NCBI GenBank assembly: GCA_033819885.1
Contig: JAQYUZ010000054.1
Location: forward strand, 1-64,000
Direction of reading: 5' to 3'
DNA: 64,000 nucleotides
DNA from: Microbotryomycetes sp. JL201
Taxonomy: Eukaryota; Basidiomycota; Microbotryomycetes
Shown here: positions 22,978-33,466 of the stretch, in pieces
How positions within the stretch are numbered: position 1 is the stretch's first letter
How the letters are laid out: every line of letters starts with the position of its first letter
The notes under the pieces: model-generated
Seen by the model: only the letters and a program-made list of their open reading frames with translations
What the model was told of the DNA's origin: nothing
Databases searched by the model: none
Program-made: the position numbers and the translations under genes

Positions 22978-25900
22978 ATGTCGCAAGACGAGTTCGACGA
23001 GTACGATTCGCTCTTTGATGACGTGCCGGAGGAAGCCCTCGCTCTCGCCGAAAGCAATGCGAGAGCGTCAAAGGCCGCAAGTCCCGCTGTCGCTGCTGCT
23101 CCTGTCCGTCCATCGGTATACAAGCAGCAAAGGCAAAGACCGAAGCCGACGATTCTGCGACCGCCGCAGAATCCGGTCCCTCGGCCGATCCAGCCTCTGC
23201 CAGCCGCTCATTTACCCTCCGAGACAGCTACCTTGTCTGCTCCGGTACATAATGCGCCAGCGAAGCCGTCGCCACTAAAAAAGCCCCGTCTCGAATCGAA
23301 TGGTCCGGCACTTGGTCGCTACAAGGAATGGGTCGACCCGAATCCATTTGCAGATATCCCTTCGCAACGACCCAGTGTCGTCCAAGCTAACAGCCACGAT
23401 GTAAGGATAGGCTCCGTGAATGTGAGCGGCCCGGCGGCGGCCCCTCAACCTCGTGAAACAAACGCAGCCGAAGAGGACATGCCAGAGATCAGCGTCATGC
23501 CCAACGGCACGTATGCTGCAAGTCGGCCTGCTCCGATTCAACACACGGATTCGGCCAGAATCTTGCCACCACCTCGCCCACCCGAAAGAGACTTGTCGGC
23601 GCTCAAAGAATGGGGCGAAGGTAAAAATAAGGCCACGACGACAGGAAAGCCTGTGGCTTGGGCGACTGGATATCTCAGCGGACGACCAGACGATGCTGAG
23701 GCAGAAGAGCAACGCAATCTGAGGCTCGAATTGCAGAAGCTGCAGGCCGAGAATCGCAAGATTCTGGCCGAGAAGCAAGACATGCAGAAATCCCTGGAAA
23801 CCACGCAGGCGAAATTGAAGAAGTCTGATACGGAGAGAATGAGCAAGATTGGCGAAAACACCATCATTAGGCGAAAACTGGAAATGGTCAGTCCGCACGT
23901 AATCGATCGGAGGTGCTCAACAACCTGACAGTAAATGTTTTGAATTGGCAGGTCAAGAAGGAACACGAGAAGGATATGACCACAGAACACATGTATAAAG
24001 AAGGTCTCCAAGCTCGGCTCACAGAGACTCAGCGCGAATTACGCTTGCTGAATGAGCGCATGAACATGAACGAAGCCTTCAGAGTAAGTAGCACCATGGC
24101 GGGGCTCTCCAGCGTGACCGCTACTTATAATCTAACAACCTGTACCAGAAACAGGAAGCTGAAACAGCACGTCGAACCGGACCATCTCAACGGCCAAACA
24201 CCCGCCGGGCGTCCACCGTCGCGCCGCCGGTAGTCAGCCCATCCACAATTCGAAAGGCGCCGGTTGCACATGGTTTCCCTGGCTTTCGGAACGCTTTCGA
24301 AGAGAAGCCTGCATCTAGTCCGGTCGTTGATGGTAAACCTCGAGAGACGGTCACTCCTCGTTCGAGTCCCCAACGAAACAAATTTGTCACGCCAAATCGG
24401 GCGATAGCAACAGATGCGGATGAGATGTTCATCGATGGGGGAATGGTAGATGCGGCTCAAGCTCAAACCCGAGTCGCATCAGGTCCTGTCAGATCGTCAG
24501 TACAGCACGACGTGAGCTTGCTGATTTGGTGGAACGTTTGACTGGCGAATGTTGAGCTCCTTCAACGCAGTTCATCTCTGCTGCTTTGATGCACAGGACT
24601 TTGCAGCCTGGCAAACCGACTGCGGAATCGAAGACGGGCTCAGGCGATGCCTCTGCTCGTTCGAGAACCTCCGCGATTGCACCACCGCGCGAGCAGGCAG
24701 ATGGACTGGCGGTTGGCGCATCGGTCGGACTGTTGAACGATGGGTGCGATATGACAGCTGACGTCGCTACGTTGCAATATCTGGCGGGCGTCAAAATAGC
24801 CGGCAGCTCTGATCACCTGCGCGACTTGCTGATCGCACTAGGCGTACACCCTCTTCACGCTGGCTCATCTTTGACCAGCGCCAACGACATCCGTTTCGTC
24901 CAAAGGGCTTGTAGTGCACTCGATGGACTCGTCAGGGACTTGAGCACCGGTTCAGACATGACGCCACTGTGTCGCTTGCTCAGCCTTATCGCTTGCATCG
25001 CATTCAGATGTCGTCTTGCGGCAGATTACTGGCTCGGAACCGCAAGTGTCTTTTCGGACGCCGCCAACGGTATGGAAGTCGACGCGTCTCCGTCGTCCAA
25101 GCTCGTTGGACTGTTGACGCAGATTTTGGCCAAGTATTGTTCACCCTCGGCTGCCGCGAACAACAAAATCAACGACAAGTTTGGTTCCTCCGGACGCAGC
25201 AAGAAGGAAAAGTCAAGGCGGACACGGACCAGCACAGCTCGTCAGACCTTGGCATCGAAAGCAGGTCGTGCAGTTGCGCCTGTCCAAGCGAACGTCGTAG
25301 AGTTGGACGAACAAACGTGCCTCGCACTGACCTGCGCCGTCCTTGAGGTACTCGAAGCCTTGGTTTGGCACTCGCACTCGTTCTCTGCAGAAACGTGAGT
25401 GCGGTCGAATCTGTACGTGAAACCGAATATTGACCGACTCTCTATTCAGCTTCGTTCAACTGCTATCGCACGAGTCTGCAATGTCTCATCTGTTGAGTCC
25501 GAGGCAGTCGACAATCGTACTGAAGCGTACAATTGGGATGCTTTGTATTTTGGCGAGCTGTGAGTTGGCGCGATTGTTCATGAACGGCGGCGTCGACTGA
25601 AATAATGCACACTCCAGACCCGGACTTGTTCAGGCCAATAGTGGGCATTCAGCTTGGCAGTGCGCCGGATTTACGCGAAAGCAAAGTACCGATCTTTGAA
25701 CGCGTGTCAACTTTGATGCTTCGACCGACTTCTATCGCCATGGTCGCGGAAGTAAGGTGAACATGAGATTCAGCAAAGGCAAGCTCACTCATGACCATGG
25801 TCATATGCAGGATCACGCACTAGATTTTGCTCTGACGTCGTTGGTGACGACGTTGTCGACGAAACATGTCGATTCGATCACCTTGATAACGTTGAGCTTT

Positions 25901-26559
25901 GCCTTTTTACCAACGCTCATCAGCAAGATACACGAAGATGCTTGTCCGTGTTGGGACAAGGACGGCTTGCTTCTGTCGGATCAAACCAAAACGCTTCTCG
26001 AGCTGTGAGTGTGCGATCGTACCGTCATTCTTGTTCGAATCCTTGACAATCCGCCGTCCAGTTCGATTGATCGACTAGCAGCAAATGTCCACCTATTCTA
26101 CTACCTTGCGTCTGCTCCGACGTCAATGCTACTTATCGGTGAATTTTTCGCCCAATCCTCTTACGCAAGCGTCCAGGACCATTTCTACTCGGCTTTCGGG
26201 ATGCTAGCATTTGCTGGTGTGCCAGAATGGGCTCGAGACAAGCCTAGCATTATCAGCACATTGTCTGGTCTGGCAGGTAAGTTCCATTGATAGTTTGAGC
26301 AGGGTCGAATGAGGAGCTGACAAGCATTACCCGCAAAGAACTGGCACAAGATGTACTCGAAGATGTCTGTCCAAACGAGCTCGACTCTATCTGCGAATGT
26401 TTTCAGATTGAAGCGAATGATGACAGCGTGGAAAACGGAGTTGCGGACGGCGCACAGGATGCGCGGATGGACGTTGATCCTGTCAATGATGAAGCTTATC
26501 TCGAACTGGGAGATGACGAATTGGCCATGCTGGATATGAGCCAATCTGGTTCTCACTAG
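22978..26559 (+). CDS. ATRIP: ATRIP/Lcd1/Rad26-like checkpoint protein
   Basis: Nine exons: 22978-23886, 23952-24083, 24149-24511, 24607-25394, 25450-25559, 25618-25751, 25811-26004, 26062-26276, 26339-26559; about 1021 residues. ATRIP brings the ATR/Mec1 kinase to RPA-coated single-stranded DNA. The N-terminus DEFDEYDSLFDDVPEEAL resembles the acidic RPA-binding motif. A coiled coil runs over about residues 240-340 (EEQRNLRLELQKLQAENRKI, then KIGENTIIRRKLEMVKKEH across intron 1). Then come a Ser/Pro-rich linker and an alpha-helical C-terminal half (LCRLLSLIACIAF, VLEVLEALVWHSH). The acidic tail ends DMSQSGSH. Exon 3 has a clean frame but few motifs. Assignment rests on overall architecture. 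Confidence 0.72.
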
Positions 26560-27003
26560 CATCTCGTTGTTGGCGCTGGTTGTATTCGTATTATCCTGTT
26601 GTCGGCAAGCGGAAGCTTCGACGACGGCCAAACGGGATCGTGAATCACGTGACCCGCGGCAGCTCCAAGTCAACCCTAACAGCAAAGCTGGACTAGCACG
26701 AAACATGCTTTCTGAACCCGACTCAGTTGTTAGCGTGGTCTGGGGCATCATGACGTTAGAAGCCGCCTGTCTCATCAGAGTGAGACATTGAGCTCGAAGC
26801 CCAACTGGGCGATCTCAAAGGGGGACGACAAGAAGGCGCCTGCTGCTCGAAACTGAATCTGCTTCCCGGCACGCGAACTCGTCCATCCACATCTCTCGAC
26901 ATTCAAGAGCTTGTCGTGAACCTCGGTAGACAAGCATCTTCCTTCGTTACAGGCCGCCACACGGCCGAGAAGGTGCTTTTGCCCTTCGGGAGACGGGAAA
27001 CAA
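26560..27003 (+). promoter_or_regulatory. Intergenic region with TCACGTGA at 26645-26652
   Basis: 444 bases between two plus-strand genes, no supported gene. The E-box palindrome lies about 350 bases upstream of the fucosyltransferase-like start. Regulatory role inferred. Confidence 0.35.
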
Positions 27004-29260
27004 ATGTCGTCGTCGCGCACGACAGACTCGTCCTGGTCAGACTCGTCCTCTGCACAATCGAGTCCTCTTTTGCAGCAGTACCCTACAGGCGACGATCGGT
27101 TCCGCCACGGCGTGTCGCCTTCGACCGTAACAATGTCTTCGCCGCAGTCGCTCGTTTTGGACTTTGCGGGACCGGGCACTCGTTTGCACACAAGTTCAAC
27201 GCGCAGGCGCACAAGTTGGGTGAACGCAACACCTCAAGTCGACGCAAACATCGAGTGGTCCACTGCTTATGCTCAGACCTCTTTCGGCGATGACAAGGAC
27301 GAACTTTCGGCGGACGATGAGTCGAAACGAGCGAAAGCACAATCGTACAGGAGACGAGCGCTGTCAAAGTCACCTCAATGGGCTCAGAGCATGTCTCAGA
27401 GCAGCCAGTCTGGCTTTCTTACTCCACAGCGGAGAGCAAAGGCACGAGGTTGTCTCAACATTGCCAAGAAATTGGCTTTGATAGGCTCATGCATCGTTAT
27501 TTGTGCCGTCATTATCACGCGGCTGGTCAAAACAAATTCAGACGAGGCTATCGAGACGCACCTCGGTAATGGCACCGCCGCAACTCATCATGCTCAAACG
27601 TTGCAAGACGGCCTGGCACGAACAAAGCATGCACTCGAAGCTGCGATCGACCATCAGTCCTACGAGGGCATGTGGGACTCTGTTCTTCATGCGCCATCCA
27701 AATTTAAAAAGATTGTACATGACTTTGGTGACAAATGGACGGGCACACGGCAGACAGGTCGACCTATCCACAAGAGCTTCAACTATTCTCTAGTAGGTCT
27801 CCACACGTGGCAGAGAATACTTGAACGGTACTGACGCGGCCCGTGCTCAGGTTCTGAAGCCAGGCACCGAGAATGAGCCAACGTTGCGAGCGAGGTTACG
27901 GGACGACATCCGTTACATTACAGCGATACCTTACGGTGGTCATGCCAACATCTTCATCGGCCTACAGCGGTTGATCTTGCTGGGCAAAATGACTAACCGG
28001 GTCGCGATTCTGTCAGTCGAATGCAAAAGCATGATCGAACCCGCCAGACTGACTTGCCTACATTTGCAGGCCAACGTTCGACGCAGCGCACGTTAGGGGA
28101 GATGCGCAGCCAGTGGATGCGTTTTACGATCTCGATAGATTCTATGCCGAGACTCGCATTCCCATTGTTCCTATGAACGAGATTAAAAAGATGGGTTGGA
28201 CCGGCACTGCGCCACGGCTCGAAAAGATTGCTTGCTGGTCCGTTGCAGAAAGGACGATAGGACAAGCCAGCCCAGGCATCGAGGCTTTCGCCAGACATGA
28301 TCTCGACCCGCGGTTTTTCCCTCTGCCGAATGTGCCACGAGCAGCCGGCGGGTTTGACTTGTCGTTTGACGGTCTCAAGTTGTTTGATTTTCAAGACAAG
28401 AGTGCCTGGATCAAGCAGGTCCGCGAACAATTGTTGCCGCAACGACCGGATGCGACTCCCAAGACGCAAGAGGACAAGCTCAAGAACGTCAAGGATCGCT
28501 TCGACCCGGTCAACGGTGAAGTGCCGTCAGATCAGCTATTCTGCCTCGACAACTCGTTCTTCATTGGTCCGGTCATGTTTCCAGAAACCATCCACGACGG
28601 TTTGCCAGAGGAACCAAAAGTACCGGGCGAAGGCGATTCTTGGATCCAAGTCGGACAACACTTGCACTTTACCGAGCCTCTCGAGTCGGCGGCGGACGAA
28701 GTGTTGATGGAATTGTTTCAAGTGTCCAGACGTTCCTTAATTCCGCCTTACATTTCAGTTCACATTCGTCGCGGCGACTTTAAAGACTTTACTGGCTTCA
28801 CGTCGCTCGAGCGATACACGGCTGCGCTTGACAAAGTCCGGATGCGATTGCAAGAGCGAATCGAGAATCCTTACAATTGGGAAGGACCGGGTCGCAAGCA
28901 CTTTCAAACCCATGGCATCTCGGCATTTGAGTATCCGATCGTTGCCACGACGGACGAATCGCCCGACTCTGACTTCGTCAAACAAGTCAGGGCTCTCGGC
29001 TGGCATGTTCTTGATCATCAAAAGTTTGGAACAGCAGAAAAGTGGGGCCCTTGGTATCCTTCAATGCTCGACGCCGTCATCTTGTCGCGTGGCAAGAGTT
29101 TCGTAGCCACGAGCGCCTCGACGTATTCTCACTTGGCAGGATTGAGGGTCAAGTTGTATGTTCCATTCAATCGCTCGAGTGATGAAGACCGATGCTGACT
29201 TTTTTTTTCGCGTGTTTCCCTTGCTCTAGCTGGCATGGCGGACTTGTTGAAGTGGCATAA
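27004..29260 (+). CDS. O-fucosyltransferase-like type II membrane glycosyltransferase
   Basis: Four exons (27004-27792, 27851-28011, 28070-29155, 29230-29260), about 688 residues. A Ser-rich cytosolic tail is followed by one transmembrane segment at about residues 157-174 (LALIGSCIVICAVIITRL), then a luminal GT-B domain. Motifs: AIPYGGHANIFIGLQRLILL, RVAILPTFDAAHVRGD across intron 2, and ISVHIRRGDFKDFTG, the donor-binding H-x-R-R-G-D typical of protein O-fucosyltransferase-like enzymes. C-terminal SASTYSHLAGLRVKF-WHGGLVEVA needs a 31-nt last exon; reading through its donor GTATGT gives a spurious tail. Acceptor protein unknown. Confidence 0.8.
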
Positions 29261-30053
29261 GCATATGCGCTGGGCGCATCAGTACCTCAATATCATACCG
29301 CGTTGTTTTATAATTTGTTGTACACTCGCATGCACTTTGCCTTGGAATGCGGTGGTGGGACTTTGATGGATCCCTATTCCGCCAATTTTTGGTCGAGCGC
29401 GCGATTCGGCTCAGAATATGGATACATGTGCACCAGGAGCTTTTCGGTTCGCGTGTCTTTGAGATGATCGAGAGTCGAAGCAAGGCGGTAGATTGGCTCG
29501 GGTGCCGTGCCTCTCCGCGCAACTACCGACATCATGCTCGAAAGCTAAAATCACTTCCACCGAAGCATTTCATGCTTGCGGGCTTCAGCAGTTTCTTCAC
29601 GGACTTTGAGCCGGTAGCCCGGGAAGAGAACGAATGGTATGAAAAGGCTTTCAAGGTGCTGCGCGCAGTTTCTTTTTGTTTGCAAAAAGCGCAGTCTTAC
29701 GCCTTTGACTTGATCCAGCAAACAATAAGAGCGAAATAGAAGGGATGAAAGGTTTATCTTTGAGGGTGATCATTGTATTCTTCTGCCAGCGGCGCCTTCA
29801 GCCGGCGCCCGTGCCCCGTGTTCGTGCCGAAGCATTGACCGCTTGACCGATTTCTTGCGCTCGGACCGCGTCCTTTGTCTCATCTGACGGACGTGCGTCC
29901 GCGTCAAACGTGCACGCTCCTCTCGCTCCCTCTCGGGCTTTATCAGACAGGAACGAGCGTCACGCCACCTCGAGCACGGCTCTTTCCGTTTAATCCGTTT
30001 CCATCAAACCGCTCATTCTTCAGAGACGAATCTTCATTGCTCTGCGCTCAAAG
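29261..30053 (+). other. Intergenic; one weak open frame
   Basis: 793 bases between two plus-strand genes. An ATG-started frame at 29347-29739 (130 codons, plus strand) begins MRWWDFDGSLF and shows no motif I recognise. It may be 3' untranslated sequence of the upstream gene or chance. I list it for completeness and do not call it a gene. Confidence 0.3.
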
Positions 30054-31804
30054 ATGGATTTGAATGACATCCTACACAACAACACGTCCTCACCCGACAG
30101 GCCGTTTACATGCACGTACGAAGGATGTCAAAAGTCGTTCTCGCGCCGGAGTGACCTCGTCAGGCACAACCGCATTCACTCGAATGACAGGTGAGCACAC
30201 ACAAGCGTAGCATGTGCGCGTCCTCGTCTGGGCAGCGCGGGAGTCTGTGCAGCGAGCTGATGTTTTGCTTGCGGTGCACGGGCTTGTGCAGACCTTGGGC
30301 GTGCACTTGGCCGGGATGCAAAAGGCGAGTGACGTAGACGGTTTGCCACCAAGTCACGGGCTGACAGGCTGAATGTCATGTACAGGGATTTCATTCAACG
30401 AAGCGCCCTCAAGGTTCACATCAGAGTTCAGTGAGTGTCTGCACCGCCTTTTCATTCAACTCCGTGGACCACGAGTAAATTCGCACTGACCGCGCCTGCG
30501 TCCCTCTGCTTCTCTTGAAACGACCAATGATACAGCACGGGTGAAAAGCCGCACATATGCGAGTATGGAGCATGCAGGAAAGCATTCTCGGACTCGAGTT
30601 CGCTAGCACGTCACCGACGGGTCAGTCTCCGAACGGACCCCCGCGTGCGCGGCACGCAAAGACGGGTAAGCGGCCCAAGCGCTGACGTCCGTGACATACC
30701 CACGCACAGATCCACACTGGGCGCAAGCCATACAAGTGCCCCGAGAAAGGATGCAACAAGTCGTGAGCTTCAACGTTTCTTCACTTTGTACACAGACTTG
30801 ACTCCTGACGTTCCATGCCCGACTACTTTTGAAATTGCACTAGCTTCTGCCGCAAGACGACCTTACTCAAGCACTTGAAGAGCACCCATCCTTCTTCGCC
30901 AGGATTCTCGCATGCAGAGAGTTGGCGAGCTGCTCAAGCAGAACTCGAAGACATTTCGATGGATTCTGACGATGGCCAGGACGAAGACGAAGATGAGCTT
31001 GAAGAAGATGGCGACGAGCAAGAAAAGCCAAAGCCTGTGCCCAAGTCTCGGGCCTCTTCGTCTCGGACTGCTCAGTCTCGACAGGCACGAGCCGGACCTT
31101 CTTCCAATACCGTGACCGCCACGCCACAGTCTCAAGGTGGTCACCGAGCACCAGTCGCCGGCAGCATGGTGTTTATTTCTCCTTCAAACTCTCGAGGTCT
31201 ACCTGCTAGCGAGACCGTGCCCGACTTGTCCAATTACCGCTTCGGTCGACCGGCACACAACGTCTCTCAGCCATCGTTCGCCCCTCCAGCGCCACAAGGA
31301 GCATTCTCGTACCCAATGACGCCTTCATCCTCGACCAACTCGACCTCGAAGTTGCAGTACTCGCCTGGAGTGCACGAGTATCGATTCCCTGCTCGCATGC
31401 CTGCTGCTAGGCAGACTTCTTCGGCAGCGATGCAACATGCAATGTCGAACCCGCTGCCCATCGAAACGTCCTACGTCGAGTCGTCTTTACGTCAACCCCA
31501 CTCTGCCTTTCAAGGCGTGCACCAAACTCGAATCAAGCTCGAGCCGAGTTGGGTGCCTTCGACACCCGAATCATGCGACCGCTCTCAACTTGGCGATCAG
31601 GTTCAAATGTCGGTGCCAAGACAAATTAAATACTCTCACCATCAGAATCCCACATCACCAACGTACGAAACTTTTGAATCGATGCGACATCGTCGAGCAA
31701 GCTCGACGCCGGCCGTGCTCGACTCGTCAATGGTGGCTTTTCATGATGCTAGTTGGCACAGAGACAGGTTCGAGACGGGTTTGGGCCTCGACGTAACACC
31801 TTAG
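30054..31804 (+). CDS. Four-finger C2H2 transcription factor (Azf1/Krueppel-like)
   Basis: Six exons (30054-30190, 30292-30324, 30386-30430, 30536-30620, 30710-30762, 30844-31804), about 437 residues. Four tandem C2H2 fingers fill residues 20-125: CTYEGCQKSFSRRSDLVRH, CTWPGCKRDFIQRSALKVH, CEYGACRKAFSDSSSLARH and CPEKGCNKSFCRKTTLLKH, joined by TGEKP-type linkers. The SRRSDLVRH / IQRSALKVH / SDSSSLARH order is conserved among fungal C2H2 regulators as I recall them. Every finger is split by a short intron. Intron 2 (30325-30385) begins GC (GCGAGT); a GT donor 4 bases on would break finger 2. The rest is an acidic stretch and a long Ser/Pro/Gln-rich low-complexity tail. Confidence 0.85.
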
Positions 31805-31957
31805 AAGATCTTGCACGTTCTTTGTATTGTCGCGGTTGTTTTCATCATGCTATTATCGGAGGGGTTTATCATTTTGGTTTGCTCGGATGCAAAGAGTTGC
31901 TCTGCTGGTCAGACGGCGTTGCAATAAGATTTATTTGTACGCGAACGAAAGAGTGAA

Positions 31958-33055
31958 TCAAAACAATATCGTTTGAAAGTTGCTGTCAAAAGTCGCGAGT
32001 CAGCTCCAGTCGAGAGAGATGGCGGAAGGGCCGCGCCGTACGACTCACGGAAACACCAATTCGCTCTCCAAAGTCCTTCTCAGGACGTCCAACACAAATT
32101 TCTCGACCTTACCAACGTTTTTTAATACGTGCTTGTCTGATTGACCGACTTCGCTCTCGACTTTGGCCCCGGATAATAACCTCGATCCAGGGTTAGCTGA
32201 CCCTAGGCCTTGCACGCCGTTCAAAGGATCCAACACGGACAAGTGTATCCTGCTTCTGTCACCTTCAAAAGCCAGAATAAATGTGCCCGAGAATGCAATT
32301 GACGTGACCGACATTTGTAAAGGGAGCGACATGAATTTGGGCGAAGGGTAGTTGATCAGCAGACTCGTCGCCAGACCGAGAGTCAGATTGCCAGAGTACG
32401 ACACTCTCAGGTGAAGTTGGAGTGAAGGTGACGAGTATGAAGGTGTCGTCGTGTCTGTTGTGGCGCCTTCAGCCTCGTCCAAGCCCGCGAGAGCCCCGAG
32501 CGATGACGGTGGCGTGTGGTCCTCCTCGTCGTAAACTGGCGATATTGCTTCATGTATCGAAGACGTCTGAGCTGGCGAGAGTCCCATAGACCTGTGCTGA
32601 TTCAAGCCAGGCGAGAACAAGGCAGATGACGGCGGTGCGAGCAAAGTGTTTGTAGTGACGTTGAACCGACGACGCGCGCTCGTGGCTACAGACGCCCAAT
32701 CGACCTCGTCATCCTCGGCGATCGGCGAAACATCATCAAAGTACCGAGAGCTGAAGCGCGGTGGGGGAGGCGCCGGTTTTGGATACGGATGACGTGCAGA
32801 ACCGACGAGCGCCTGGTCGCCCTCATGCCCGTGCGGGTCATTCGCAGCGAGGTCAGCCTCGACAAACTCGTGAAACACGTCTCTGACGTCCAACAATTCA
32901 ATCTCGGGTTCAGTGTCGCCAAACGAGAACTGAGTGACGCGTACATCGCCGACAAAGTTTGGCCTGTTGGCCGTTGCAAACGCATTCTCGAGAAACGTAA
33001 TCACATTCTGAGTTAATTCGGCGTCCAGTGCGTGCCAGTCGAGGTCGACACTCAT
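31958..33055 (-). CDS. MDM12: ERMES subunit Mdm12
   Basis: Two exons (33055-32049, 31982-31958), about 343 residues. Mdm12 is the soluble SMP-domain subunit of the ER-mitochondria tether that moves phospholipids. The N-terminus MSVDLDWHALDAEL and VTQFSFGDTEPEIELLDVRD are diagnostic, as is the C-terminal SMP half (LQLHLRVSYSGNLTLGLATS, LPLQMSVTSIAFSG, SEVGQSDKHVLKNVGKVEKF). A low-complexity, acidic insert lies between. The reading frame seems to end at FP-TGA, but the TGA is part of donor GTGAGT; a 25-nt last exon adds NFQTILF. Preceded by TCACGTGA at 33110-33117. Confidence 0.92.
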
Positions 33056-33466
33056 TGTGGTGCGAAAAACGGTGAAGAAAAGGGAGGAGAGCGAGTTGAG
33101 CGCGAGAGCTCACGTGACGTGGCATAATGAGAGACTACCGGCAAGAATTGCCAGAGAGAACACACATTTTGGATGACGTCCCTTTATTCATCAAGCCTCC
33201 GTTCTCATCAATGATCTGCTCGAGTTGGGACTCGTCGTCATCGACTTTGAATTCACAAATGGAAGACAAAGTACAAGCCTACCTCACACCGGTCCACCCG
33301 CATACATGCAAAATTTAAATAAAAGCTGACATGCTGCTCCAGCGACATGTCAAAAAGGCGGCTCACTCATCAGGTTTACATGATCATCTACAAGGTTGTC
33401 TACAAATCTCACAGCCACTACTAACAATAGATTGACTTGCGAACAATCTGCTTCTCAGTCAAAGCG
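33056..33466 (-). promoter_or_regulatory. Mdm12 upstream region with TCACGTGA at 33110-33117
   Basis: 411 bases between F-box gene B (3' end) and MDM12 (5' end), both on the minus strand. The palindrome lies 55 bases 5' of the MDM12 ATG. No gene supported. Confidence 0.4.

Noticed and set aside
22559-23113. Minus-strand open frame of about 185 codons upstream of and overlapping ATRIP exon 1
   Set aside because: No ATG start and no recognisable motif, and its 5' part is antisense to an ATRIP coding exon.
29347-29739. ATG-started 130-codon frame after the fucosyltransferase-like gene
   Set aside because: No motif and lies in the expected 3' region; kept only as a note in the intergenic entry.
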